In this document: positions 43,916-51,627 of the stretch, piece by piece
Position numbering within the stretch: position 1 is the stretch's first letter
Layout: every line of letters begins with the position of its first letter
Assembly (NCBI RefSeq): GCF_000379485.1
Contig: NZ_KB902276.1
Location: 124,001-188,000 of the forward strand
Source: Wenxinia marina DSM 24838
Lineage (GTDB): Bacteria; Pseudomonadota; Alphaproteobacteria; Rhodobacterales; Rhodobacteraceae
Reading direction: 5' to 3'
Length of the DNA stretch: 64,000 nucleotides
Notes under the pieces: model-generated
Told to the model about the DNA's origin: nothing
Database searches by the model: none
The model's input: the letters and a program-made list of their open reading frames with translations, nothing else
Made by a program: the position numbers and the translations under genes

Positions 43916-45175
43916 ATGCGGCGAGTGGTTGTCACGGGACTGGGACTGGTCACGCCGCTGGCGGACGGGGTGGAGGAGAGCTGGACGCGCATCCTCGCCG
44001 GGCAGTCCGGGGCCGGGCCGATCACCCAGTTCGACCCCTCGAACGTGGTCACGACCTACGCCTGCGAGGTGCCGCGCGGCGACGGCAGCGACGGCACGTT
44101 CGACGCCAACCGCTACATGGAGCCGAAGGACCAGCGCAAGGTCGACGACTTCATCCTCTACGGCATGGCCGCGGCGCAGCAGGCGGTCGAGGATTCGGGT
44201 TGGAAACCCGAGGCGGCGGAGGACCAGAACCGGACGGGCGTGCTGATCGGCTCGGGCATCGGGGGCCTCAAGTCGATCGAAGAGACGACGCTGCTGATCC
44301 GCGACAAGGGCGTGCGCCGCGTCTCGCCGTTCTTCATCCCCGGCGCGCTGATCAACCTGATCTCGGGGCAGGTCTCGATCCGCTACGGCTTCAAGGGGCC
44401 GAACCACGCGGTCGTCACCGCCTGCTCGACCGGTGCGCACGCCATCGGCGACGCGACCGAGATGATCCGCCGCGGCGCCGCCGACGTCATGGTCGCGGGC
44501 GGGGCCGAGGCCGCGATCTGCGAGATCGGCATCGCCGGCTTCAACGCCTGCAAGGCGCTGTCGACCAAGCGGGCGGACGACCCGACCAAGGCCAGCCGGC
44601 CCTATGACGCGGACCGGGACGGCTTCGTCATGGGCGAGGGCGCGGGCGTCGTCGTGCTGGAGGAGTACGAGCACGCCAAGGCGCGGGGCGCGAAGATCTA
44701 CGCCGAGGTGCTGGGATACGGCATGTCGGGCGACGCCTACCACATCACGGCGCCCAGCGAGGACGGCGACGGCGGCGAGCGCTCGATGCGGGCGACGCTG
44801 GAGAGCGCGGGCCTGCAGCCGGCGGACATCGACTACATCAACGCGCACGGCACCTCGACAATGGCCGACGTCATCGAACTCGCGGCCGTCGAGAGGCTGA
44901 TGGGCGACGCCGCGGCGAAGGTGACGATGTCGTCGACCAAGTCGGCGACCGGCCACCTCCTCGGCGCCGCCGGCGCGATCGAGGCGATCTTCTCGATCCT
45001 GGCGATCCGCGACCAGGTCGCGCCGCCGACGATCAACCTCGACGACCCTGCGGTGGACAGCCCCGTCGACCTTGCCCCCAACGCCAAGCGCGAGCGGAAG
45101 ATCGAGGTCGCGCTGTCGAACTCCTTCGGCTTCGGCGGCACCAACGCGAGCGTGATCTTCGGGACGCCCCGCTGA
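43916..45175 (+). CDS. fabF: 3-oxoacyl-ACP synthase II
   Basis: 419 residues, thiolase fold. Condenses malonyl-ACP with acyl-ACP in chain elongation. Active-site Cys in VVTACSTGAHAIGDATEMIR, the first His in DYINAHGTSTMADVIELAAV and the second in KSATGHLLGAAGAIEAIFSI; C-terminus NSFGFGGTNASVIFG. The start MRRVVVTGLGLVTPLADGVE and the GGCGGAAC upstream decide the ATG at 43916. Its stop overlaps the mltG start (TGATG), so the two are coupled. The same fabF-mltG-GTA order is one I associate with the RcGTA locus in Rhodobacterales. Confidence 0.96.
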   Translation: MRRVVVTGLGLVTPLADGVEESWTRILAGQSGAGPITQFDPSNVVTTYACEVPRGDGSDGTFDANRYMEPKDQRKVDDFILYGMAAAQQAVEDSGWKPEAAEDQNRTGVLIGSGIGGLKSIEETTLLIRDKGVRRVSPFFIPGALINLISGQVSIRYGFKGPNHAVVTACSTGAHAIGDATEMIRRGAADVMVAGGAEAAICEIGIAGFNACKALSTKRADDPTKASRPYDADRDGFVMGEGAGVVVLEEYEHAKARGAKIYAEVLGYGMSGDAYHITAPSEDGDGGERSMRATLESAGLQPADIDYINAHGTSTMADVIELAAVERLMGDAAAKVTMSSTKSATGHLLGAAGAIEAIFSILAIRDQVAPPTINLDDPAVDSPVDLAPNAKRERKIEVALSNSFGFGGTNASVIFGTPR

Positions 45176-46353
45176 TGTGGCGACATGTGGCGTCCAACGC
45201 CCTGACGTTCTTCGTCGTGGTGCTGTTCCTGGTGGGCGGCCTCATCACCTGGGGCGTCGGACAGTACCGGGCCGAGGGACCGCTCGACGCCGCCATCTGC
45301 CTGAACGTGCCGTCCAACAGCTCCATGCGGTCGGTCAGCGCCGAGCTGGCCGCGCAGGGCGCCGTGACGTCGCCCACGGTCTTCCGCATCGGCGTCGACT
45401 ACGAGGATATCGGCGGACAGCTGAAGGCCGGCAACTTCCTGATCCCCGCCGGCGCCTCGATGGAGGCGATCGCGGCCGAGATCACGGGCACCGGCGCGTC
45501 CACCTGCGGCACCCGCGTCGTCTATCGCGTGGGCGTCGCGCGGACGGTCGCCGAGGTGCAGTCGCTGGATCCCGCCACGGGCAGCTTCACCGAAACGGCG
45601 GAATTCGTGCCGGGCGAGGGCGAGCCGCCGGCGGAGTACCTCGAGGCGCGGGAGGCCGCCGACACGACGTTCGAGTTCGACGTCGTCCCCGGCGTCACCA
45701 GCTGGCAGGTGGTGCAGGCGATGGGGGCGATCGACCTGTTCGAGGGGACGGTGCCCGAGGTGCCGGCCGAGGGCTCGCTCGCCCCGCGCGCCTACGAGAT
45801 CGAACCGGGCACCGATCCGGCGGCGCTGCTGGCCGAGATGGAGGAGCGGCAGGCGGCGATCCTCGCCACCGCGTGGGAGAACCGCGCCGAGGGGCTGCCG
45901 ATCGAGACCCCGGAGGAGGCGCTGATCCTCGCCTCCATCGTCGAGAAGGAGACGGGCGTTCCCGACGAGCGGCCGCAGGTCGCCTCGGTCTTCGTGAACC
46001 GGCTGGAGCAGGGTATGCGGCTGCAGACCGATCCCACGGTCATATACGGCATCACCAATGGCGAGGGGGTCCTCGGCCGCGGCCTGCGCGCCAGCGAGCT
46101 GCGCGCGGCGACGCCCTACAACACCTACGTGATCGCGGGCCTGCCGCCGACGCCGATCGCCAATCCCAGCCGCGAGGCGATCGAGGCGGCGCTGAATCCG
46201 GCGACGACCGACTTCATCTTCTTCGTGGCCGACGGGACCGGCGGGCACGCCTTCGCCACCAACCTCGAGGACCACAACCGCAACGTCGCCGTCTGGCGCG
46301 AGATCGAGGCCGAGCAGGCCGCGGCCGCCGAGGCGGAGGCGAGCGACGGCTGA
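45175..46353 (+). CDS. mltG: Endolytic murein transglycosylase MltG
   Basis: 392 residues. One N-terminal membrane segment (about 9-28, ALTFFVVVLFLVGGLITWGV), then a LysM-like region, then the YceG domain. The active-site Glu is in LILASIVEKETGVPDERPQV, followed by the signature QVASVFVNRLEQGMRLQTDP, TVIYGITNG and PYNTYVIAGLPPTPIANPSR. It cleaves nascent glycan strands in the periplasm. The last 15 residues are Ala/Glu-rich. ATG overlaps the fabF stop. The GTA cluster starts 113 bp after it. Confidence 0.95.
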   Translation: MWRHVASNALTFFVVVLFLVGGLITWGVGQYRAEGPLDAAICLNVPSNSSMRSVSAELAAQGAVTSPTVFRIGVDYEDIGGQLKAGNFLIPAGASMEAIAAEITGTGASTCGTRVVYRVGVARTVAEVQSLDPATGSFTETAEFVPGEGEPPAEYLEAREAADTTFEFDVVPGVTSWQVVQAMGAIDLFEGTVPEVPAEGSLAPRAYEIEPGTDPAALLAEMEERQAAILATAWENRAEGLPIETPEEALILASIVEKETGVPDERPQVASVFVNRLEQGMRLQTDPTVIYGITNGEGVLGRGLRASELRAATPYNTYVIAGLPPTPIANPSREAIEAALNPATTDFIFFVADGTGGHAFATNLEDHNRNVAVWREIEAEQAAAAEAEASDG

Positions 46354-46380
46354 TCCTGCCGGCACCGCACGGACCCTTCG

Positions 46381-46401
46381 GCGGCGCGTAACCCGCGCCG
46401 C
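46381..46401. promoter_or_regulatory. Inverted repeat upstream of the GTA cluster
   Basis: GCGGCGCG and CGCGCCGC (8 bp each, 5-base centre TAACC) lie in the 113-bp gap between mltG and GTA g1. It could be the mltG terminator or an operator at the GTA promoter; TGTACAT follows at once at 46402-46408. No assignment is possible from sequence alone. Confidence 0.4.
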
Positions 46402-46466
46402 TGTACATCTCCTCGCCGAGGCCCGGGATCGTCGGACGGTCCCCTGAGGGCCCGGATGGGGGCGAC

Positions 46467-46841
46467 ATGACCGAGACAGACGAGGCGCGGGACGATCGGT
46501 CCGCGTCCGACGAGGCGGAGCTCGCGGGTCTCAGGCGCGATGCGATCGCGCTGCTGGAGTCGGTGCGGACGTCGGTGAGGACCCTGCTGGACGGCGTGAA
46601 GGACGACGCCGCCAGCCACCCGGACGTCAGGGAACTGACGGCGCGTACCGCAGAGTACGAAAAGGCGATCCGCATCTACCTCGAGATCCAGACGCGGCTC
46701 GACGAGCTGTTCGCCAAGCATGCGAGGGTGATTGCCGCGTATGAAATCGACTTCGACGCCGTCCGGCACGACATCGGGTGCCGCCTCGCTCGCATCCGCG
46801 AGTGCTGCGCAGAGGGAGACGTTCCTGGCGACCCTGACTGA
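46467..46841 (+). CDS. GTA g1, probable small terminase
   Basis: 124 residues, helical and charged. It matches RcGTA gp1 in position and character: acidic N-terminus (DEARDDRSASDEAELAGLRR), then a central helical region VRTSVRTLLDGVKDDAASHP, then YEKAIRIYLEIQTRLDELFA. In Rhodobacter capsulatus gp1 acts as the small terminase (DNA recognition for headful packaging). The first gene of the late cluster. Its 3' end overlaps the large terminase gene by about 100 bp, which is more than usual. Confidence 0.82.
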   Translation: MTETDEARDDRSASDEAELAGLRRDAIALLESVRTSVRTLLDGVKDDAASHPDVRELTARTAEYEKAIRIYLEIQTRLDELFAKHARVIAAYEIDFDAVRHDIGCRLARIRECCAEGDVPGDPD

Positions 46842-48102
46842 GGCCGAGCTTCGCGGGCTGCCCTACCTGTTCGACTTCTGGGCGCTGCCGCACCAGCTTG
46901 CGCCGCCGGGGAACTGGCGGACGTGGCTGATCCTCGGCGGGCGCGGCGCGGGCAAGACCCGGGCGGGGGCGGAGTGGGTCCGGTCGATGGTCGAGGGGCC
47001 GACGCCGCGCGCGCCCGGCCGGGCGCGCCGCGTCGCGCTGGTGGGCGAGACCTACGACCAGACCCGCGAGGTCATGGTGATGGGGGACAGCGGCCTCCTC
47101 GCCTGCTCGCCCCCCGACCGGCGGCCGGACTGGATCGCGACCCGGCGCCTGCTGGTCTGGCCGAACGGCGCCGTGGCGTCCCTGCATTCGGCCAGCGAGC
47201 CGGAGAGCCTGCGGGGGCCGCAGTTCGACGCCGCCTGGGTGGACGAGCTGGCGAAGTGGAAGAAGGCGAAGGACACGTGGGAGATGCTGGCGCTGGCCGT
47301 GCGGCTGGGCGCCGACCCGCGGATCTGCGCGACGACCACGCCCCGGTCCGTGCCGTTCCTCAAGGCCCTGATGGCGCGCGACAGCACCGTGACCACCCGG
47401 GCGCCCACCGAGGCGAACCGGGCGAACCTCGCCGACAGCTACCTCGCCGAGGTGCGGGCGATGTTCGGCGACACCCGGGTGGCGCGGCAGGAGCTGGACG
47501 GCGAGTACCTCGACTCCGTCGATGGTGCGCTGTGGCCGTGGCCGCTGATCGAGCGGCAGCGCTGTGCCGGGGTGCCGCAGCTGACCCGTGTCGTCGTCGC
47601 GGTCGACCCGCCGGCCAGCGGGCATGCCGGGTCCGACGCCTGCGGGATCGTCGTTGCGGGCGCGGTCACGGACGGACCCGCCCTCGGCTGGCGGGCCTTC
47701 GTGCTGGAGGACGCGACCGTCGAGGCCGCCTCGCCGCAGGCCTGGGCCGAGGCGGCGGTCGCGGCCTACCACCGCCACGGCGCCGCGCGCCTCGTCGCCG
47801 AGGTGAACCAGGGCGGCGCGATGGTCGAGGCGGTTGTGCGGGGCGTCGATCCCCTCGTCAGCTACCGCGCCGTCCACGCGCAGCGGTCCAAGGCGATGCG
47901 GGCCGAGACCGTCTCGGCCCTCTACGAGCGCGGGCAGGTCTTCCATGCCGGGGGCTTCCCGCGGCTGGAGGAGCAGATGAGCCTGATGACAGCGCAGGGC
48001 TTCCAGGGCGGCGGCTCGCCCGATCGGCTGGACGCGCTGGTGTGGGCGTTGCACGAGCTCCTGCTGCGCCCGGCAGGCGATCCGCGGATGCGGGCGATCT
48101 GA
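46741..48102 (+). CDS. GTA g2, large terminase (ATPase/nuclease)
   Basis: 453 residues from ATG 46741 (frame opens at a TTG at 46732; GAGGGTG upstream). Motor of DNA packaging. Walker A in WLILGGRGAGKTRAGAEWVR, Walker B-like FDAAWVDELAKWKKAKDTWE, coupling motif CATTTPRSVPFLKALMARDS, nuclease Asp in VVVAVDPPASGHAGSDACGI and further acid in RLVAEVNQGGAMVEAVVRGV. RcGTA packages random host DNA, so the protein works without a specific cos/pac site. The next GTA gene (portal) begins 1.5 kb later instead of directly. Confidence 0.94.
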   Translation: MKSTSTPSGTTSGAASLASASAAQRETFLATLTEAELRGLPYLFDFWALPHQLAPPGNWRTWLILGGRGAGKTRAGAEWVRSMVEGPTPRAPGRARRVALVGETYDQTREVMVMGDSGLLACSPPDRRPDWIATRRLLVWPNGAVASLHSASEPESLRGPQFDAAWVDELAKWKKAKDTWEMLALAVRLGADPRICATTTPRSVPFLKALMARDSTVTTRAPTEANRANLADSYLAEVRAMFGDTRVARQELDGEYLDSVDGALWPWPLIERQRCAGVPQLTRVVVAVDPPASGHAGSDACGIVVAGAVTDGPALGWRAFVLEDATVEAASPQAWAEAAVAAYHRHGAARLVAEVNQGGAMVEAVVRGVDPLVSYRAVHAQRSKAMRAETVSALYERGQVFHAGGFPRLEEQMSLMTAQGFQGGGSPDRLDALVWALHELLLRPAGDPRMRAI

Positions 48103-48185
48103 CGCCGTCGCTGCCCGTACGGCCGGAACGACCGCGTGCGGCGGGGGTTGGAGGGGCGAGCCCCTTCAACCCATGGAGCGATCCC

Positions 48186-49037
48186 ATGACCGAGCACGCC
48201 TTTCCGCCGCAGCATCAGGACAGCATGCCGGCGGACGAGCACGAGATGACACCCGCGCCCGACTATACCCCGCGCTTTCCCGGGGTCGGCAAGCTGAAGG
48301 ACAAGGTCGCCTTCGTCTCCGGCGGCGACAGCGGCATCGGCCGCGCCGTCTCGGTCCTCTTCGCCCGCGAGGGCGCGAAGGTTGCCATCGCCTATCTGGA
48401 AGAGCACGAGGACGCCGAGGAGACGAAGCGCCTGGTGGAGGCGGAGGGGTCCGAGGCGTTGCTGATCCCGGGCGACCTCGGCCAGCGGGCTCACGCGTTC
48501 GACGCGATCGCGAGGACGGTGGAGCGGTTCGGCAAGCTGGACGTCCTCGTCAATAATTGCGCCCAGCAGTGGGTCGACGACCCGCTCGAGGACCTGAGCG
48601 AGGAGCGTCTGCGCCGGACGATGGACAGCAACGTGATGGCGCAGGTCTTCGTGACGCAGGCGGCGCTGGCGCATCTGAAGGAGGGGGCGGCGATCGTGAA
48701 TACGACCAGCGTCAACGCCTTCAAGGGCAACGATTCGCTGATCGCCTATTCGACCACGCGCGGCGCCACGCTGGCCTTCAGCCGGTCCATCGCCAAGGCG
48801 CTGATCAAGCGCGGCATCCGGGTGAACGCGGTGGCGCCGGGGCCGATCTGGACGCCGTTCATCCCCGGCTCGATGGACGCCGAGACGGTCGCCGGCTTCG
48901 GCACCCAGACCGAGATGGGCCGCGCCGGGCAGCCGTGGGAAGTGGCGACGGCCTACCTGTTCCTCGCCTCCGAGGACGGCAGCTACTTCAACGGCCAGAC
49001 GCTGCATCCCAATGGCGGGACCATCGTGGGGGCTTGA
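48186..49037 (+). CDS. Short-chain dehydrogenase/reductase inserted in the GTA cluster (YghA-like)
   Basis: 283 residues. N-terminal 40-residue extension rich in His/Pro, then Rossmann motif AFVSGGDSGIGRAVSVLFAR, NNCAQQWVDDPLEDLSEERL, catalytic Ser in VNTTSVNAFKGNDSLIAYST, and TGPIWTPFIPG-type C-terminus (VAPGPIWTPFIPGSMDAETV, GQTLHPNGGTIVGA). The expected YxxxK reads YSTTR: Tyr is present but Lys is Arg. This is the general-stress-type SDR group (YghA, GS39). It is not a GTA gene in known clusters. Same strand as the cluster, preceded by 83 bp. It may have moved here by insertion. Confidence 0.88.
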   Translation: MTEHAFPPQHQDSMPADEHEMTPAPDYTPRFPGVGKLKDKVAFVSGGDSGIGRAVSVLFAREGAKVAIAYLEEHEDAEETKRLVEAEGSEALLIPGDLGQRAHAFDAIARTVERFGKLDVLVNNCAQQWVDDPLEDLSEERLRRTMDSNVMAQVFVTQAALAHLKEGAAIVNTTSVNAFKGNDSLIAYSTTRGATLAFSRSIAKALIKRGIRVNAVAPGPIWTPFIPGSMDAETVAGFGTQTEMGRAGQPWEVATAYLFLASEDGSYFNGQTLHPNGGTIVGA

Positions 49038-49064
49038 GGAGCGGTTGGTCAAAGTAGGGCTGAT

Positions 49065-49152
49065 CCCGTCCCGGGCTCGACCCGGGACCTCGCGGGACAA
49101 TCCAGTGCGCTCCCGGGATCGCGCGAGGCCCCGGCTCAGGGCCGGGGCGGGA
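49065..49152. repeat. Mosaic hairpin repeat inside the GTA locus
   Basis: First stem in GTCCCGGGCTCGACCCGGGA (from 49068), CCTCG, a spacer of about 35 bp, then GCGAGG and a second stem in GGCCCCGGCTCAGGGCCGGG. Same layout as at 3608-3779 and 43650-43729. Placed 30 bp after the SDR gene, it may stop transcription entering the portal region. Confidence 0.65.
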
Positions 49153-49629
49153 TATTTCGAATCGAACGAGCTTGATCCGGCGGCCACCCCCCGCGGTCAC
49201 CTAAACGGGCTTGCTCATGGTCGACGTCTGCCGGACTGAAACTCGCCCGGACTCAGCCGCGCCAGCGGCCCGGGCAGCGTCTGGCCGCCCCTCCGGCCAG
49301 GCGCTTCCCCACCACCTGCGCGATGATCACCGTCGTCCGGAGCGGCTCCATAACGGACCGACCACAATCGTCGGAGCGTCTGACCGCGGCCAGACACTGC
49401 CCTCCGTCGGAAAGGGCTTCGGAGGCGCGGAACGCCGGCACGCCGGGTCCGCCAAAGCCATCATATCGGATCTGCCAACGCCCGGCACTCCGGCGAATCT
49501 GATCATCGGCAACCGAGACGCCTTCCCCGTTGCGCCCGACCTCCGCCCGCCGGCCGGTGCCCTTCCTCCGCCTTAAGCCACGTCCTGCATAACGGCCTCC
49601 ATCGACGCGCGGCGACCCGAGGAGGCCCA
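49153..49629. other. Gap between SDR gene and portal gene, no gene seen
   Basis: About 480 bp. Open frames on both strands (for example 49211-49576 plus and 49253-49630 minus) encode Arg/Pro/Gly-rich peptides without recognisable motifs, which is normal for random high-GC DNA. A near-perfect palindrome GTCTGACCGCGGCCAGAC lies at 49378-49395. No transposase or tRNA remnant could be recognised. The stretch could hold a promoter for the portal-to-g15 part of the cluster, but I see no convincing -35/-10 pair. Confidence 0.5.
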
Positions 49630-50826
49630 ATGTTCGACTTTCTGAAGCGCGACGCCGCGCCCGCCGGTCGGGTCGAGGCCCCGGCCGAGACCAAGGCGTC
49701 CGCGGCGGGGCGGGTGATCGCGATGGGCGGCTCGGGCCGGGTCGTCTGGTCCCCGCGCGATGCGCTCACGCTGACGAAGAACGGCTTCCTCGGCAATCCG
49801 GTCGGCTTCCGCGCCGTCCGGCTGATCGCCGAGGCCGCCGCGGCGCTGCCGCTGACGCTGCAGGATCGCGAGCGGCGCTACACCGCGCACCCCGTCCTCG
49901 ACCTCCTCGGCCGCCCGAACGCGGCGCAGGGGCGGGCGGAGCTCATGGAGGCGCTCTACGGTCAGCTCCTCCTGACCGGCAACGGCTACATCGAGGCGGT
50001 CGGCGACGCCGGCCTGCCGGTGGAGCTGCACGTCCTGCGCTCGGACCGGGTGTCGCTGATCCCCGGCGCCGACGGCTGGCCGGTGGCGTTCGAATACGCC
50101 GCCGGCGGGCGCAAGCACCGCTTCGCCGCCAGCGTCGACGGGCCGAGCGCGGTTTGCCACGTCAGGACCTTCCACCCCCAGGACGATCACTACGGCCTCT
50201 CCGCCCTGCAGGCTGCGGCGAGCGCGATCGACGTGCACAACGCCGCCTCCGCCTGGTCGAAGGCGCTGCTCGACAACGCCGCGCGGCCGTCGGGCGCCAT
50301 CGTCTACAGCGGCCCCGACGGCGCGGCGTCGCTGACGCAGGACCAGTACGATCGCCTCGTCCACGAGATGGAGACGCAGCACCAGGGTGCGCGCAACGCA
50401 GGGCGGCCGCTGCTGCTGGAGGGCGGGCTCGACTGGAAGCCGATGGGCTTCTCGCCGTCCGACATGGAGTTCCGGCAGACGAAGGAGGCCGCCGCGCGCG
50501 AGATCGCGACCGCCATCGGCGTGCCGCCGATGATGCTGGGGATCCCCGGCGACGCGACCTACGCCAATTACCAGGAGGCGAACCGGGCGTTCTACCGCCT
50601 GACCGTGCTGCCGCTGGCGGCGCGGGTGACGGCGGCGATCGCGGACTGGCTGTCGGACTTCGGCGGGGAGCGGGTGGAGCTGCGGCCCGACCTCGACCAG
50701 ATCGCCGCGCTCGCGCCCGAGCGCGAGGCGCAGTGGCGGCGCGTCGGTCAGGCGACGTTCCTGACGGCGGCCGAGAAGCGGGCGCTGCTGGGCCTGCCGG
50801 CGCTGGAGGTCGGCGATGACGGGTAG
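49630..50826 (+). CDS. GTA g3, portal protein (HK97 type)
   Basis: 398 residues. Dodecameric portal at the head-tail vertex. FDFLKRDAAPAGRVEAP at the start, then VSPRDALTLTKNGFLGNPVG-type segment (WSPRDALTLTKNGFLGNPVG), FRAVRLIAEAAAALPLTLQD, HPVLDLLGRPNAAQGRAELM, LLTGNGYIEAV and the conserved EFRQTKEAAAREIATAIGVP, PPMMLGIPGDATYANYQEAN. GGAGGCCCA precedes the ATG. It resumes the canonical GTA order after the 1.5-kb interruption. Confidence 0.94.
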   Translation: MFDFLKRDAAPAGRVEAPAETKASAAGRVIAMGGSGRVVWSPRDALTLTKNGFLGNPVGFRAVRLIAEAAAALPLTLQDRERRYTAHPVLDLLGRPNAAQGRAELMEALYGQLLLTGNGYIEAVGDAGLPVELHVLRSDRVSLIPGADGWPVAFEYAAGGRKHRFAASVDGPSAVCHVRTFHPQDDHYGLSALQAAASAIDVHNAASAWSKALLDNAARPSGAIVYSGPDGAASLTQDQYDRLVHEMETQHQGARNAGRPLLLEGGLDWKPMGFSPSDMEFRQTKEAAAREIATAIGVPPMMLGIPGDATYANYQEANRAFYRLTVLPLAARVTAAIADWLSDFGGERVELRPDLDQIAALAPEREAQWRRVGQATFLTAAEKRALLGLPALEVGDDG

Positions 50827-51037
50827 GCCGACCGAACGCTTCGCCTGCGCCCCGGGCCTGCGCATCGATGCGCTTGAGCGGCTGAGCGAGCTGCAGTTCG
50901 AGCAGGCGGCCGGAGCCATGGCGCGGCTGGAGGCGGCGATGGAGCGGCTGGAACGGCGGCTGTGGCTGGCGGTGTTCGGCATGGTGGCCGCGGTTCTCGC
51001 CGAGGCGGTGCAGCGGCTGACGCATCTGGCGGGATGA
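50816..51037 (+). CDS. GTA g3.5, small protein
   Basis: 73 residues, overlapping the end of the portal gene by 11 bp. RIDALERLSELQFEQAAGAM and ARLEAAMERLERRLWLAVFG form amphipathic helices and are followed by a possible membrane helix (WLAVFGMVAAVLAEAVQRLT). The same small frame between portal and protease exists in RcGTA and was numbered 3.5. Function not established. Confidence 0.78.
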   Translation: MTGRPTERFACAPGLRIDALERLSELQFEQAAGAMARLEAAMERLERRLWLAVFGMVAAVLAEAVQRLTHLAG

Positions 51038-51047
51038 GGGGAACGGG

Positions 51048-51596
51048 ATGGAACTCGAATACAAGTTCGCGCAGACCGGCGCGCCGGTCACGGTCGAGGA
51101 CGGCCACCGGATCAGCGGCTACGCCTCGCTCTGGGGCGCGGTGGACGGCGGCGGCGACGCGGTCGAGAGGGGCGCCTACGCGGAGAGCCTCAAGCGGCTG
51201 GGCGAGGGCGGCGGCAAGGTCCGGATGCTGTGGCAGCACGACCCGCGCGAGCCGATCGGCGTCTGGGACGAAGTGACCGAGGATGCGCGCGGGCTCAAGG
51301 TCTCGGGCCGGCTGCTGCCCGACGTGGCGCGGGCTCGCGAGGCCGCGGCGCTGGTGCAGGCGGGCGCGATCGACGGGCTGTCAATCGGCTACCGCACGGT
51401 GCGCAGCGCCAAGGCCGAGGGCGGCGGCCGCCGCCTGATCGAGCTCGAGCTGTGGGAGGTGTCGCTCGTGACCTTCCCGATGCTGCGCGAGGCGCGGGTG
51501 GGGGCGAAGGGCGCGGACGCGCCGGACGCCGCCGCCTGGCGCGAGATGGCGCGCGCCGTGCAGGCGGCGCGGGCCGCGATGGCCGGGCGGGACTGA
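51048..51596 (+). CDS. GTA g4, prohead protease (HK97 family)
   Basis: 182 residues. Processes the capsid protein during head maturation. His in GGKVRMLWQHDPREPIGVWD and Ser in LVQAGAIDGLSIGYRTVRSA are the catalytic pair of the HK97-type (U35/S78) proteases; ISGYASLWGAVDGGGDAVER and LIELELWEVSLVTFPMLREA are conserved. Starts at ATG 51048 after GGGGAACGGG. It lies 31 bp before the capsid gene. Confidence 0.93.
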   Translation: MELEYKFAQTGAPVTVEDGHRISGYASLWGAVDGGGDAVERGAYAESLKRLGEGGGKVRMLWQHDPREPIGVWDEVTEDARGLKVSGRLLPDVARAREAAALVQAGAIDGLSIGYRTVRSAKAEGGGRRLIELELWEVSLVTFPMLREARVGAKGADAPDAAAWREMARAVQAARAAMAGRD

Positions 51597-51627
51597 CGCC
51601 CGCGAGACGACCCCGAGAAGGAGAGAG

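Noticed and set aside
49211-49576. Open frame of 121 codons between the SDR gene and GTA portal
   Set aside because: No ribosome site, no recognisable motif, Arg/Pro/Gly composition of random GC-rich DNA, and an equally long frame on the opposite strand.
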